Source of the DNA: Prescottella agglutinans
GTDB taxonomy: Bacteria; Actinomycetota; Actinomycetes; Mycobacteriales; Mycobacteriaceae
Direction: 5' to 3'
Assembly (NCBI RefSeq): GCF_004011865.1
Contig: NZ_RKLP01000001.1
Coordinates: 682,001-746,000, forward strand
Length of the DNA stretch: 64,000 nt
The notes under the pieces are model-generated. The model did no database searches, was not told the origin of the DNA, and worked only from the letters and a program-made list of their open reading frames with translations. Numbering within the stretch: the first letter of the stretch is position 1; the number at the start of each line of letters is the position of its first letter. Position numbers and translations under genes: made by a program. Below, piece after piece: positions 19,671 to 28,297 of this stretch.

Positions 19671-20015
19671 ATGACGACCGAACCGTCCCCGCCGCCCGCC
19701 ACCGTGGCGGCGGCGATCAACCGGGCCCGCACCGTCGCGGTCCGCGCCACCGAGACCGGGCTGCCGGTCGAGATCCGCATCGACCGCGGCGAGCTGCGTT
19801 ACGGCGGCGAGCACCTCGCTCAGGAAATCCTGCGGCTGTGCCGCGAGGCGGGTCGGGAAGCCGGGGCCCGCCGGCGCGACGACCTCGCCCGCGAGGGCAT
19901 GCCCCGCGACGTGCTCGACCGTCTCGGACTGCCGACCCGCGCCGAGGTCGCGACCGCCGAACAGGCCGAGGACGAGTACCTCGAGGCACCGACGAGCTGG
20001 ATGCACGGCGTATGA
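19671..20015 (+). CDS. Hypothetical protein of the ESX-like cassette
   Basis: A 114-residue charged protein starting at ATG 19671, 10 nt after the peptidase stop and preceded by GGAG. It has a short beta segment (LPVEIRIDRGELRYGGEHLAQEI) followed by Arg/Glu-rich helices. No family is recognised with certainty; similar small proteins accompany YbaB-like proteins in ESX-1 loci. It overlaps the next gene by 4 nt (ATGA), which ties the two together. Confidence 0.7.
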   Translation: MTTEPSPPPATVAAAINRARTVAVRATETGLPVEIRIDRGELRYGGEHLAQEILRLCREAGREAGARRRDDLAREGMPRDVLDRLGLPTRAEVATAEQAEDEYLEAPTSWMHGV

Positions 20016-20317
20016 GCGCGAACGAGATGGACGCGATCGTGCGGCGCGCGACGGCACAGCTGAACCTGCTCGACGACGCGTTGGGGTCGCTGCAGGCCAT
20101 CCGCGCGGAGGCGGTGAGCGCGGACGGGCGCGTGCGCGTGGAGGTCGACGGCAACGGCAGCCCGATCGGACTGTGGCTCAGCGATTCGCTCCACGATCTC
20201 GACGCCCGGGCACTGGCCGGCACGATCACCGACACCGCGCACCGGGCCGCGGCCGCCGCAGCCGCGGAACGCAACCGGATCACGAGCGCGTTGTTCGACA
20301 CATACGGCGCGAGCTGA
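20012..20317 (+). CDS. YbaB/EbfC-like small protein
   Basis: A 101-residue protein whose layout (N-terminal helix, beta segment VRVEVDGNGSPIGLWLSD, C-terminal helix with AAAAAAAERN) matches the YbaB/EbfC nucleoid-associated fold. EspL-type YbaB proteins are found beside ESX-1 substrates in mycobacteria, where they act as chaperone-like stabilisers. The start overlaps the previous stop as ATGA. In this context a role with the secreted pair upstream is more likely than general DNA binding; that is inference. Confidence 0.7.
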   Translation: MSANEMDAIVRRATAQLNLLDDALGSLQAIRAEAVSADGRVRVEVDGNGSPIGLWLSDSLHDLDARALAGTITDTAHRAAAAAAAERNRITSALFDTYGAS

Positions 20318-20365
20318 TCGGTGTCCGGCTATAACTTTGGCCCCGACGTGGCTAGGCTTCCGGCC

Positions 20366-21601
20366 ATGGCTGGAGACATCGTCCCGATCGAACTCGGTCT
20401 GACCCGAGGCGACCTCGTCACGTTGTGGGCCCCGCGGTGGCGCGAAGGCGACGACGAGTGGGAGGCGTTCCTCGGCCACGAGGAGGATCTCTACGGGTTC
20501 GGCTCGGTCGCTGCGCTCGCCGCGTTCATCCGCACCGACGACGACAACGACCTAGTGGAGCATCCGGCCTGGCCCGTCGTCTCCAAGCTGGCCGCCCCGG
20601 AGCTCGAGCCGGAAGAGAGTCACACCTTCGATCTGGTGGGTGTCCCCGAACTCGCCGCCGGCGACCCGGAAGCGCTCACCCTCACGGAGCTCGAGAGCAC
20701 CTTCGACATGGTCCGCAACATCGGTGAGGTCTGCGACCTCGAACCGGTGGTGAAGTTCTTCGAGAACCACCCCGAGACGGCGTACCTGCGCGGCGGCGTG
20801 GAGCAGTTCGTCGGCCGCGACGGCGAGGCCCTGTGGGACCGCATCGGCACCGCCGTCGCCGAGGACTGGGACGCCGTCATCGACGCCATCGACTCCATCG
20901 TCGCGACGCCCGACGTCGACGCGGACGCCCTCTCCGTCGCCGAGGCGGAGATCCTCGCGGCCGAGGAGAACGTCGTCGACGCCGACGACGACGCCGAGGA
21001 CGCCGAGGACTACGAGGAGTTCGACGCCGAGGATCAGGACGAGGAGCAGGAGGAGACCTTCTGGACCGGCGTCGGGATCGACCCGATCAAGATCATCACG
21101 CCGGTGACCACCTACTACTCGCTGCGCTGCTACCTCGACGAGCACGCGGTGTTCCTCGGGCGCGGCGGCAGGATCTCGGTCTTCGGCTCCGAGCGCGCAC
21201 TCGCGCGCTACCTCGCCGACAACCACGACCACGACCTGGCCCGGGTCAGCACGTACGAGAACGTGCAGAACGCGGCCGTCGACGGCTCGCTCCACATCGA
21301 GGTCACCGACGAGAACGTCTACGTCCTGCCCGGACTGGCCGACGATCTCGCGGAGGGGCCCGACGCCGTCGACGCCGACCAGTTGGAGTTGGCCGTCGAG
21401 TTGTTCACCGATGCAGCGGACTTCGCGAGGGACGACGCCACCGACGCCGCGCTCGCGTCGTCGACCCCGCTGGGCTGGTACGTCTCGTACATCCTCGAGC
21501 CCACCCCCGGCCGGATGACGCCGAACCCGCCGTTCCAGGCGGAGGCCGAGACGTGGCGGGCGCTCGAGGCCGAGTTCGAGGCCCGGCTGCGACCCGAATA
21601 G
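20366..21601 (+). CDS. Conserved acidic protein, Rv3311-like
   Basis: A 411-residue soluble protein that I match, by position and general character, to Rv3311 of M. tuberculosis. Its centre (about residues 190-240) is a dense Asp/Glu tract, flanked by two related globular parts: each has a strand pattern around a 'W or LR...GRGG/GHEED...FGS..ALA.(F/Y)(I/L)' segment (residues ~25-60 and ~255-290), suggesting an internal duplication. No catalytic motif is visible. The ATG at 20366 is chosen. The stop is 1 nt from the convergent add gene. Function unknown. Confidence 0.75.
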   Translation: MAGDIVPIELGLTRGDLVTLWAPRWREGDDEWEAFLGHEEDLYGFGSVAALAAFIRTDDDNDLVEHPAWPVVSKLAAPELEPEESHTFDLVGVPELAAGDPEALTLTELESTFDMVRNIGEVCDLEPVVKFFENHPETAYLRGGVEQFVGRDGEALWDRIGTAVAEDWDAVIDAIDSIVATPDVDADALSVAEAEILAAEENVVDADDDAEDAEDYEEFDAEDQDEEQEETFWTGVGIDPIKIITPVTTYYSLRCYLDEHAVFLGRGGRISVFGSERALARYLADNHDHDLARVSTYENVQNAAVDGSLHIEVTDENVYVLPGLADDLAEGPDAVDADQLELAVELFTDAADFARDDATDAALASSTPLGWYVSYILEPTPGRMTPNPPFQAEAETWRALEAEFEARLRPE

Positions 21602-21602
21602 G

Positions 21603-22691
21603 TCAGCCGATGAGGACCGCGTAGCCGGGCTTGATGACGTCGTCGATCAGGGCGAGGCGCTGATCGAACGGGATGAACGCCGACTTCATCGCGTTGATGG
21701 TGAAGCGTTCGAGGTCGCTCCAGCCGTACCCGAAGGTGTCGACGAGCGCCAGCATCTCGCGGCTCATCGAGGTGTCGCTCATCAGGCGGTTGTCGGTGTT
21801 GACGGTGACCCGGAACCGCTGGCGGGCGAGCAGGTCGAACGGATGCTGCGCGAGGTTCGCGACCGCGCCGGTCTGCACGTTCGAGCTGGGGCACAGCTCG
21901 AGCGGAATCCGCTTGTCCCGCACGTAGTTCGCGAGCAGGCCCAGGGTGACGTCGCCGTCGGGGCCGACGGTGATGTCGTCGGTGATGCGCACCCCGTGCC
22001 CCAGCCGGTCGGTACCGCAGAACGCGATGGCCTCGTGGATCGACGGCAGTCCGAACGCCTCGCCGGCGTGGATGGTGAAATGCGCGTTGCAGTTCCGCAT
22101 GTACTCGAACGCGTCGAGGTGACGACTCGGCGGGTACCCGGCCTCGGCGCCGGCGATGTCGAACCCGACGACCCCGCGGTAGCGGAATCTGACGGCGAGT
22201 TCGGCGATCTCCCGGGACCGCGCGGCGTGGCGCATCGCGGTGAGCAGGCAGCCGATGCGGATCTTGTAGCCGGACTCGCGTGCCGCGGCCTCGCCTTCGC
22301 GGAACCCTGCGAGCACGTGATCGACCACCTCGTCGAGGTCGAGGCCCTCCTCGAGATGCTGCTCGGGGGCGAAGCGCACCTCGGCGTAGACGACACCGTC
22401 AGCGGCGAGGTCCTCGGCGCACTCGCGGGCCACCCGCCGCAGACCGGCCGGGGTCTGCATCACCGCGACGGTGTGCGCGAATGTCTCCAGGTAACGCTCG
22501 AGGGATCCGCTGTCGGCGGCGTCACGGAACCACCGGGCAAGTTCGTCGGGTTCGTCGACGGGCAGTCCCGTGTACCCGCACTCGGCGGCCAGCTCGGCGA
22601 CGGTGGCCGGGCGCAGTCCCCCGTCGAGGTGGTCGTGCAGCAGAACCTTCGGTGCCCGGCGGAGGTACTCGAGATCCAACGGCGCTGTCAT
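21603..22691 (-). CDS. add: Adenosine deaminase
   Basis: A 362-residue metal-dependent enzyme converting adenosine to inosine. The zinc ligand pair HDHLDG (around residues 19-24), the [11 protein letters not shown] catalytic region, LGHGVRI and the C-terminal [12 protein letters not shown] segment are all intact. It is the counterpart of Rv3313c. The inosine formed is the substrate of the PNP encoded 6 kb away. A worn cytidine deaminase gene lies directly upstream in the same direction. Confidence 0.95.
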   Translation of the reverse strand: MTAPLDLEYLRRAPKVLLHDHLDGGLRPATVAELAAECGYTGLPVDEPDELARWFRDAADSGSLERYLETFAHTVAVMQTPAGLRRVARECAEDLAADGVVYAEVRFAPEQHLEEGLDLDEVVDHVLAGFREGEAAARESGYKIRIGCLLTAMRHAARSREIAELAVRFRYRGVVGFDIAGAEAGYPPSRHLDAFEYMRNCNAHFTIHAGEAFGLPSIHEAIAFCGTDRLGHGVRITDDITVGPDGDVTLGLLANYVRDKRIPLELCPSSNVQTGAVANLAQHPFDLLARQRFRVTVNTDNRLMSDTSMSREMLALVDTFGYGWSDLERFTINAMKSAFIPFDQRLALIDDVIKPGYAVLIG

Positions 22692-22727
22692 GGGTCGACG
22701 GTAGCCGCGGAATCCGTCGAAAGCGTG

Positions 22728-23096
22728 TCACGCGGGTTCCGGGTGTCGGAATCCCGGACGACGATCGGGTGTACCGGCCGACGTCACGCCCGCCCGGGCC
22801 CCGCCGAGTAGCAGCTGCCGGCAACATCCGCACGGCATCAGGATCTCGCCACTCCCGTCACAGCAGGTGAGCGCCGTCAACCGGCCACCACCACCGGCGA
22901 CGAAGTTACCGGCGAGTACGCACTCCGCGCACAAACCGAGACCGTATGAGACATTTTCCACATTGCATCCGGCCACGATATGACCATCACCTGTGAGCGA
23001 CCCAGCCCCCACGGGGTACCCGAAGTAGGGGGCACAGGACCGCAGCGACGCTCGACGAGCATTGTCGCGCAACAACTTCCAGCCAACCAGAGTCAT
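22728..23096 (-). pseudogene. cdd: Truncated, probably decaying cytidine deaminase
   Basis: From ATG 23096 the frame encodes 122 residues. The core CNVENVSYGL-GLCAECV and MPCGCCRQ identifies a cytidine deaminase with zinc ligands and the catalytic Glu kept. However, the usual PYSxFxVGAA segment reads PYFGYPVGAG, and after RQLLL the normal C terminus (which ends with a conserved LLPxxF segment) is replaced by an unrelated Arg/Pro-rich tail. Neither other frame restores it. Base composition is visibly less GC-rich here than in the flanking genes, which suggests relaxed selection. Mycobacteria have an intact cdd followed by deoA at this place; deoA is absent. A divergent functional form cannot be excluded. 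Confidence 0.6.
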
Positions 23097-23349
23097 AGGT
23101 CCCGATCCGACCACGCGCCCTGAATTGATGCAGAGGATCGACTTCCCGACCCGTTTACCGTATGGGAAGGCAAACCTAACAAGCATTTTCGGTCCCGTAC
23201 GAACCACGGAGGGAATTAGTTCCCGGATTCGGTTGGGTTTAGAGTTCACAGAAGTCGGTTTAGGTTCTCGTCGAGCCCGAGCTGCGGTATATCCGAAAAG
23301 CTGTGCAGGCTCGACGCGCCCACCAAAGACGTTGGAGGCACAGCACTCG

Positions 23350-23754
23350 ATGAGCAGCACGACTGAAGCCGCTCCCGCGAAGGAGCGCACCCGGTCGCTT
23401 TACCGGGGCGACCCCGGCATGTGGTCCTGGGTTCTACACCGGATCACCGGCGTCGCAACATTCTTCTTCCTATTCGTCCATGTCCTGGACACCGCGCTCG
23501 TGCGCGTCAACCCGGACACCTACGACCGGGTCATCGAGACCTACAAGAACCCGGTCGTCGGTCTCATGGAACTCGCGCTCGTGGCCATGGTGCTGTACCA
23601 CGCACTCAACGGCCTGCGCGTGATGCTGGTCGACTTCTGGTCGAAGGGCCCGCAGTACCAGCGCCTCATGCTCTGGATCATCATTGCGATCTGGTTCGTG
23701 GTCATGATCCCGGGCGCCGGTCGCATCTTCTACAACATGTTTGCGGGGCACTGA
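23350..23754 (+). CDS. sdhC: Succinate dehydrogenase cytochrome b556 subunit
   Basis: A 134-residue membrane anchor of complex II. Three hydrophobic spans (about residues 26-47, 66-88, 107-128) are present, with SWVLHRITGV near the first and VLYHALNGLRV before the end of the second; the latter His is the likely heme ligand. The ATG at 23350 follows a GGAGG site. It is the first gene of sdhCDAB. The 253 nt upstream, to the cdd remnant, must hold the promoter; no clear operator was seen there. Confidence 0.93.
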   Translation: MSSTTEAAPAKERTRSLYRGDPGMWSWVLHRITGVATFFFLFVHVLDTALVRVNPDTYDRVIETYKNPVVGLMELALVAMVLYHALNGLRVMLVDFWSKGPQYQRLMLWIIIAIWFVVMIPGAGRIFYNMFAGH

Positions 23755-23755
23755 C

Positions 23756-24199
23756 ATGACGACAGAAGCCAAGACTCTCGGCAAGGCGTACGACCGCCCC
23801 GCCAGCCTGGACAACCCCCGCTCGCCGCGCAAGCCGGCGAAGAACAACTTCGAGCTCTACGCGTGGCTGTTCATGCGTTTCTCGGGCCTGGCGCTGATCA
23901 TCCTGGTCCTGGGTCACCTGTTCATCATGCTGATGCTCGACAACGGTGTGCACCGCATCAACTTCGCGTTCGTCGCGGGTCGCTGGTCCAGCCCGTTCTG
24001 GCAGTTCTGGGACCTGACCATGCTCTGGCTCGCCCAGCTGCACGGCGGTAACGGCCTGCGCACGGTCATTGCGGACTACTCGCGTAAGGACTCCACCCGG
24101 TTCTGGCTCAACACGATCCTCGTCGTGTCGATGATCCTGATCATGGGCCTGGGCACCTACGTCATCTTCACCTTCGACCCCAACATCTCGGCGAGCTAG
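23756..24199 (+). CDS. sdhD: Succinate dehydrogenase hydrophobic membrane anchor subunit
   Basis: A 147-residue second membrane anchor with a soluble N-terminal ~35 residues and three spans. The motif FSGLALIILVLGHLFIM carries a conserved His, and HGGNGLRTVIADY follows the second span as in actinobacterial SdhD. It starts 1 nt after the sdhC stop. It works with SdhC to bind quinone and heme and to hold the SdhA/SdhB catalytic subunits at the membrane. Confidence 0.93.
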   Translation: MTTEAKTLGKAYDRPASLDNPRSPRKPAKNNFELYAWLFMRFSGLALIILVLGHLFIMLMLDNGVHRINFAFVAGRWSSPFWQFWDLTMLWLAQLHGGNGLRTVIADYSRKDSTRFWLNTILVVSMILIMGLGTYVIFTFDPNISAS

Positions 24200-24214
24200 G
24201 GGAGCAGAACCTTC

Positions 24215-25966
24215 ATGCAGGAACATCGTTATGACGTCGTCATTGTCGGCGCCGGCGGCGCAGGCATGCGCGCAGCCATCGAGGCCGGGCCCCGCGCCCG
24301 CACCGCGGTCCTGACCAAGCTGTACCCCACTCGTAGCCACACCGGTGCCGCCCAGGGCGGCATGTGCGCCGCTCTGGCGAACGTCGAGGAAGACAACTGG
24401 GAGTGGCACACCTTCGACACCGTCAAGGGCGGCGACTACCTCGCCGACCAGGACGCCGTCGAGATCATGGCCAAGGAAGCCATCGATGCGGTGCTGGACC
24501 TCGAGAAGATGGGTCTCCCCTTCAACCGCACCCCCGAGGGCAAGATCGACCAGCGTCGTTTCGGTGGTCACACCCGCGATCACGGTAAGGCCCCGGTTCG
24601 CCGCGCCTGCTACGCCGCCGACCGCACCGGCCACATGATCCTGCAGACGCTCTACCAGAACTGTGTCAAGCACGACGTCGAGTTCTTCAACGAGTTCTAC
24701 GCGCTCGACATCGCGCTGACCGAGACCCCCGAGGGCCCCGTCGCCACCGGCGTCATCGCCTACGAGCTCGCGACCGGCGAGATCCACGTCTTCCACGCGA
24801 AGTCGATCGTGTTCGCCACGGGCGGCTCGGGCCGCATGTACAAGACGACGTCCAACGCGCACACCCTCACCGGTGACGGCATGGGCATCATCTTCCGCAA
24901 GGGCCTGCCGCTCGAGGACATGGAGTTCCACCAGTTCCATCCGACGGGACTGGCCGGGCTCGGCATCCTCATCTCCGAGGCGGTCCGCGGCGAGGGCGGC
25001 ATCCTCCGCAACGCCGACGGCGAGCGCTTCATGGAGCGCTACGCCCCCACCATCAAGGACCTCGCGCCGCGCGACATCGTCGCCCGCTCGATGGTGCTCG
25101 AGGTGCTCGAGGGTCGCGGTGCCGGTCCGAACAAGGACTACGTCTACATCGACGTCACGCACCTCGGCGAGGACGTGCTCGAGGAGAAGCTCCCCGACAT
25201 CACCGAGTTCGCCCGCACCTACCTGGGCGTGGACCCGGTCACCGAGCTGGTGCCGGTCTACCCGACCTGCCACTACGTCATGGGCGGCATCCCCACCAAG
25301 ATCAACGGTGAGGTGCTGCGCAACAACGAGGACCACGTTCCCGGCCTGTACGCCGCCGGCGAGTGCGCGTGCGTCTCGGTGCACGGCGCCAACCGCCTCG
25401 GCACCAACTCGCTGCTCGACATCAACGTCTTCGGTCGCCGCGCCGGCATCGCCGCCGCCGCGCACGCCGAGAACTCCGAGTTCGTCGAGCTGCCCGAGAA
25501 CCCGGCCGAGAAGGTCGAGAAGTGGCTCGAGGTCATCCTGTCCGACCACGGCCACGAGCGCGTCGCGGACATCCGCACCGAGCTGCAGCAGTCGATGGAC
25601 AACAACGCGTCGGTGTTCCGCACCGAGCAGACGCTGTCGCAGGCGCTCAAGGACATCCACGCCCTCAAGGAGCGCTACAACCACATCACGGTCCAGGACA
25701 AGGGCAAGCGCTACAACAGCGACCTGCTCGAGGCCGTCGAGCTGGGCTTCCTGCTCGAGATGGCCGAGGTCACGGTCGTCGGTGCGCTCAACCGCAAGGA
25801 ATCGCGCGGCGGCCACGCCCGCGAGGACTACCCGGATCGCAACGATGCCGAGTACATGCAGCACACGATGGCGTACAAGGAGGGATCGGAGCTCATCTCC
25901 CCGATCCGTCTGGACTACAAGCCGGTTGTCCAGACCCGCTACGAGCCGATGGAGCGTAAGTACTGA
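24215..25966 (+). CDS. sdhA: Succinate dehydrogenase flavoprotein subunit
   Basis: A 583-residue catalytic subunit that oxidises succinate to fumarate. The N-terminal VIVGAGGAGMRAA binds FAD, and His42 in SHTGAAQGG is the covalent FAD attachment site. Catalytic residues fall in HQFHPTG and the HxxRRFGGHTRDHGK region (Arg). Length and domain order are normal. It is linked to sdhB by a TGATG junction. Confidence 0.97.
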   Translation: MQEHRYDVVIVGAGGAGMRAAIEAGPRARTAVLTKLYPTRSHTGAAQGGMCAALANVEEDNWEWHTFDTVKGGDYLADQDAVEIMAKEAIDAVLDLEKMGLPFNRTPEGKIDQRRFGGHTRDHGKAPVRRACYAADRTGHMILQTLYQNCVKHDVEFFNEFYALDIALTETPEGPVATGVIAYELATGEIHVFHAKSIVFATGGSGRMYKTTSNAHTLTGDGMGIIFRKGLPLEDMEFHQFHPTGLAGLGILISEAVRGEGGILRNADGERFMERYAPTIKDLAPRDIVARSMVLEVLEGRGAGPNKDYVYIDVTHLGEDVLEEKLPDITEFARTYLGVDPVTELVPVYPTCHYVMGGIPTKINGEVLRNNEDHVPGLYAAGECACVSVHGANRLGTNSLLDINVFGRRAGIAAAAHAENSEFVELPENPAEKVEKWLEVILSDHGHERVADIRTELQQSMDNNASVFRTEQTLSQALKDIHALKERYNHITVQDKGKRYNSDLLEAVELGFLLEMAEVTVVGALNRKESRGGHAREDYPDRNDAEYMQHTMAYKEGSELISPIRLDYKPVVQTRYEPMERKY

Positions 25967-26742
25967 TGTCCGCACCTGTCATGGACAAGGACGCACCCGC
26001 GCTGCCGCCCGTTCCCGAGGGCGCCGTCATGGTCACCCTCAAGATCGCCCGGTTCAACCCGGAGGACGGCGAGGGTCAGCGCTGGGAGAGCTTCCAGGTT
26101 CCCACCCTGCCGACCGACCGTCTGCTGAACCTGCTGCTGTACGTGAAGGGCTACCTGGACGGCACGCTGACGTTCCGTCGCTCCTGCGCGCACGGCGTGT
26201 GCGGTTCGGACGCGATGCGCATCAACGGCGTCAACCGTCTGGCCTGCAAGGTCCTGATGCGCGACATGCTGCCCAAGGACGGCAAGCCGATCACCATCAC
26301 CGTCGAGCCCATCAAGGGCCTGCCGGTCGAGAAGGATCTGCTGGTCAACATGGAGCCCTTCTTCGACGCGTTCCGCGCCGTGAAGCCGTTCCTCATCACG
26401 ACCGGCAACGAGCCGACCCGCGAGCGCATCCAGTCGCAGGCCGACCGTGCCCGGTTCGACGACACCACCAAGTGCATCCTGTGCGCGTGCTGCACCACGT
26501 CGTGCCCGGTGTACTGGAGCGACGGCAGCTACTTCGGCCCGGCCGCGATCGTGAACGCTCACCGCTTCATCTTCGACAGCCGTGACGAGGGCGCAGCCGA
26601 GCGTCTCGACATCCTGAACGACAAGGACGGCGTGTGGCGCTGCCGCACGACCTTCAACTGCACCGACGCGTGCCCCCGTGGCATCCAGGTGACGAAGGCG
26701 ATCCAGGAAGTCAAGCGCGCGCTGCTGTTCGCCCGCAAGTGA
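25966..26742 (+). CDS. sdhB: Succinate dehydrogenase iron-sulfur subunit
   Basis: A 258-residue electron-transfer subunit. The [2Fe-2S] ligands are in CAHGVCGSDA with a further Cys in RLAC, and the [4Fe-4S]/[3Fe-4S] ligands in CILCACCTTSCPVYW and CTDACPRG. The ATG shares one base with the sdhA stop (TGATG). The last gene of the operon; a long palindrome follows 27 nt downstream. Confidence 0.97.
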   Translation: MSAPVMDKDAPALPPVPEGAVMVTLKIARFNPEDGEGQRWESFQVPTLPTDRLLNLLLYVKGYLDGTLTFRRSCAHGVCGSDAMRINGVNRLACKVLMRDMLPKDGKPITITVEPIKGLPVEKDLLVNMEPFFDAFRAVKPFLITTGNEPTRERIQSQADRARFDDTTKCILCACCTTSCPVYWSDGSYFGPAAIVNAHRFIFDSRDEGAAERLDILNDKDGVWRCRTTFNCTDACPRGIQVTKAIQEVKRALLFARK

Positions 26743-26769
26743 TGCTCTCGTAAGCACCCACAGCACCAC

Positions 26770-26829
26770 CGTTTTGCGCACTTGGCGCTGATCCCGACCT
26801 GGTCGGGACAGCGGCAAGTGCGCAAAACG
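26770..26829. repeat. Long dispersed palindrome, copy 1
   Basis: The arms CGTTTTGCGCACTT (26770-26783) and AAGTGCGCAAAACG (26816-26829) are perfect over 14 bp. The 32-nt centre folds further: TCCCGACC/GGTCGGGA is a perfect 8-bp stem and CGCTG/CAGCG extends it with one bulged A. The whole can make one ~60-nt hairpin. It lies between sdhB and the carboxypeptidase gene. The same arms recur at 49542-49604. It could stop transcription after sdhB, but there is no U run. Confidence 0.85.
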
Positions 26830-26936
26830 CGTTTCGGGGCAGGTCGGGGGTGGATCATGTGAAGGGTGCCTCGACACGCTCATGACCGGCCTCACAACGA
26901 CACGCCGGATCCGCTTCCCTACCCTGGATTGTCGTT

Positions 26937-28271
26937 ATGACTGCACTTGCAAATTCCGCGCGGCGGCGAATCCTGTTGACCGCCACGGCGTCCACACTCG
27001 CGCTCGGCGCCGGCATCGCTCCCGCGGCGGCCGCCCCCATGGCAGCGCAGTCCCCGTTGACCGCGGACATGGGTGTCGAGCCCACGACCGCTCCCCCGTT
27101 CAGCACGCCCAACACCGACGCGTGCCCGCATCGAGAGTCACCGCCGCCGGCGATCGACGCGTCGGAGGTGCCGCAACCGGGTCAGGCCGCGCCGACGCCG
27201 GTCCCGGTGCCCGACAGGCCGGTCGGCGGCGAGGCCCTCGGCAGTTGCGGCGTCATCACCGCTCCCGGTACCCCGCCGCTGCCGGCCGACATCTCCGCCA
27301 CCGGATGGGTGCTCTCCGACCTCGACTCCGGCCGGATCCTCGCCGCGAAGGACCCGCACGGCCGCTACCGGCCCGCCAGCACCATCAAGGTGCTGCTCTC
27401 GCTCGTGGCCCTCGACGAACTCGACCTGGACACCACGATCGTCGCGAACGCCGAGGCAGCGTCGATGGAGGGCAGCTCGGTGGGCCTCGGTGTCGGCGGC
27501 ACGTACAGCAACCTGCAACTGATGCAGGGTCTCGTCATGCGGTCCGGCAACGACGCCGCTCAGGCCCTCGCACAGCAACTCGGCGGCGAGCAGGCCACGG
27601 TGGCCAAGATGAACGCCAAAGCCGCGTCCCTGGGCGCGTCGGACACCCGAACGGCGTCCGTCTCCGGCCTCGACGGCCCCGGCATGTCGACCTCGGCGTA
27701 CGACCTCGCGTTGTTCTTCCGGGCGGCGATGCAGAACCCGACGTTCGCGCAGCTGATCACGACGGACACTGTGATGTTCCCCGGACATCCCGCCGACCCG
27801 ACGAAGCCCGACGACAAGCCCGTCGAGCCGCACCCGATCTACAACGACAACCAGTTGCTCGCGAACTACCCCGGCGCCCTCGGCGGCAAGACCGGCTACA
27901 CCGACGACGCCCGGCAGACCTTCGTCGGCGGCGCCGAGCGCGACGGCCGGCGGCTCGCGGTGACGCTGACGGCCGCGGACGTCCTGCCGATCCGTCCGTG
28001 GGAGCAGGTCGCGCGCCTGCTCGACTACGGCTGGGCGATCGACCCGGCCGTCTCGGTGGGCGTTCTCGTGGATCCGGAGCCCTCGTCGGACGAGCCCGCC
28101 GTGGAGGTCGCCGGACCGGACACGCACGGTCCCGGCGGGATGGATCTGGCGTCCGGTTCGGACCTGCCCAACAAGGACATCGCGGGCCGTGTCGCGATCG
28201 CGATCGTCGGATCCGGCGTGGTCGTGGGGCTGCTCGGTTGGGCGCGTGCGCTGATCCGCCGACGTCGCTGA
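26937..28271 (+). CDS. dacB: D-alanyl-D-alanine carboxypeptidase (penicillin-binding protein)
   Basis: A 444-residue peptidase S11 enzyme that trims the terminal D-Ala of peptidoglycan stems. A signal peptide is seen at residues ~1-32 (ILLTATASTLALGAG... AAAA), followed by a Pro-rich linker (~45-95). Active-site boxes are STIK (SxxK), SGN and KTGY. A hydrophobic segment near residues 420-437 followed by RRRR is a C-terminal membrane anchor, so the enzyme faces the outside. It corresponds to dacB1 (Rv3330). It converges with the YihY-family gene. Confidence 0.93.
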   Translation: MTALANSARRRILLTATASTLALGAGIAPAAAAPMAAQSPLTADMGVEPTTAPPFSTPNTDACPHRESPPPAIDASEVPQPGQAAPTPVPVPDRPVGGEALGSCGVITAPGTPPLPADISATGWVLSDLDSGRILAAKDPHGRYRPASTIKVLLSLVALDELDLDTTIVANAEAASMEGSSVGLGVGGTYSNLQLMQGLVMRSGNDAAQALAQQLGGEQATVAKMNAKAASLGASDTRTASVSGLDGPGMSTSAYDLALFFRAAMQNPTFAQLITTDTVMFPGHPADPTKPDDKPVEPHPIYNDNQLLANYPGALGGKTGYTDDARQTFVGGAERDGRRLAVTLTAADVLPIRPWEQVARLLDYGWAIDPAVSVGVLVDPEPSSDEPAVEVAGPDTHGPGGMDLASGSDLPNKDIAGRVAIAIVGSGVVVGLLGWARALIRRRR

Positions 28272-28297
28272 CCGCGGCGGCGGCTCAGTCGCCGCGG
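28272..28297. terminator. Hairpin between dacB and the YihY-family gene
   Basis: CCGCGGCG (28272-28279) pairs with CGCCGCGG (28290-28297), an 8-bp perfect stem with a 10-nt loop. It begins right after the dacB stop and covers the stop of the convergent gene, so it could serve both directions. There is no U run. Confidence 0.5.

Noticed and set aside
23702-25975. A 757-codon minus-strand open frame opposite sdhD/sdhA
   Set aside because: Fully antisense to two conserved sdh genes; composition (repeated Val/Leu/Asp/Gly/Arg) is the mirror of the sdhA codons.
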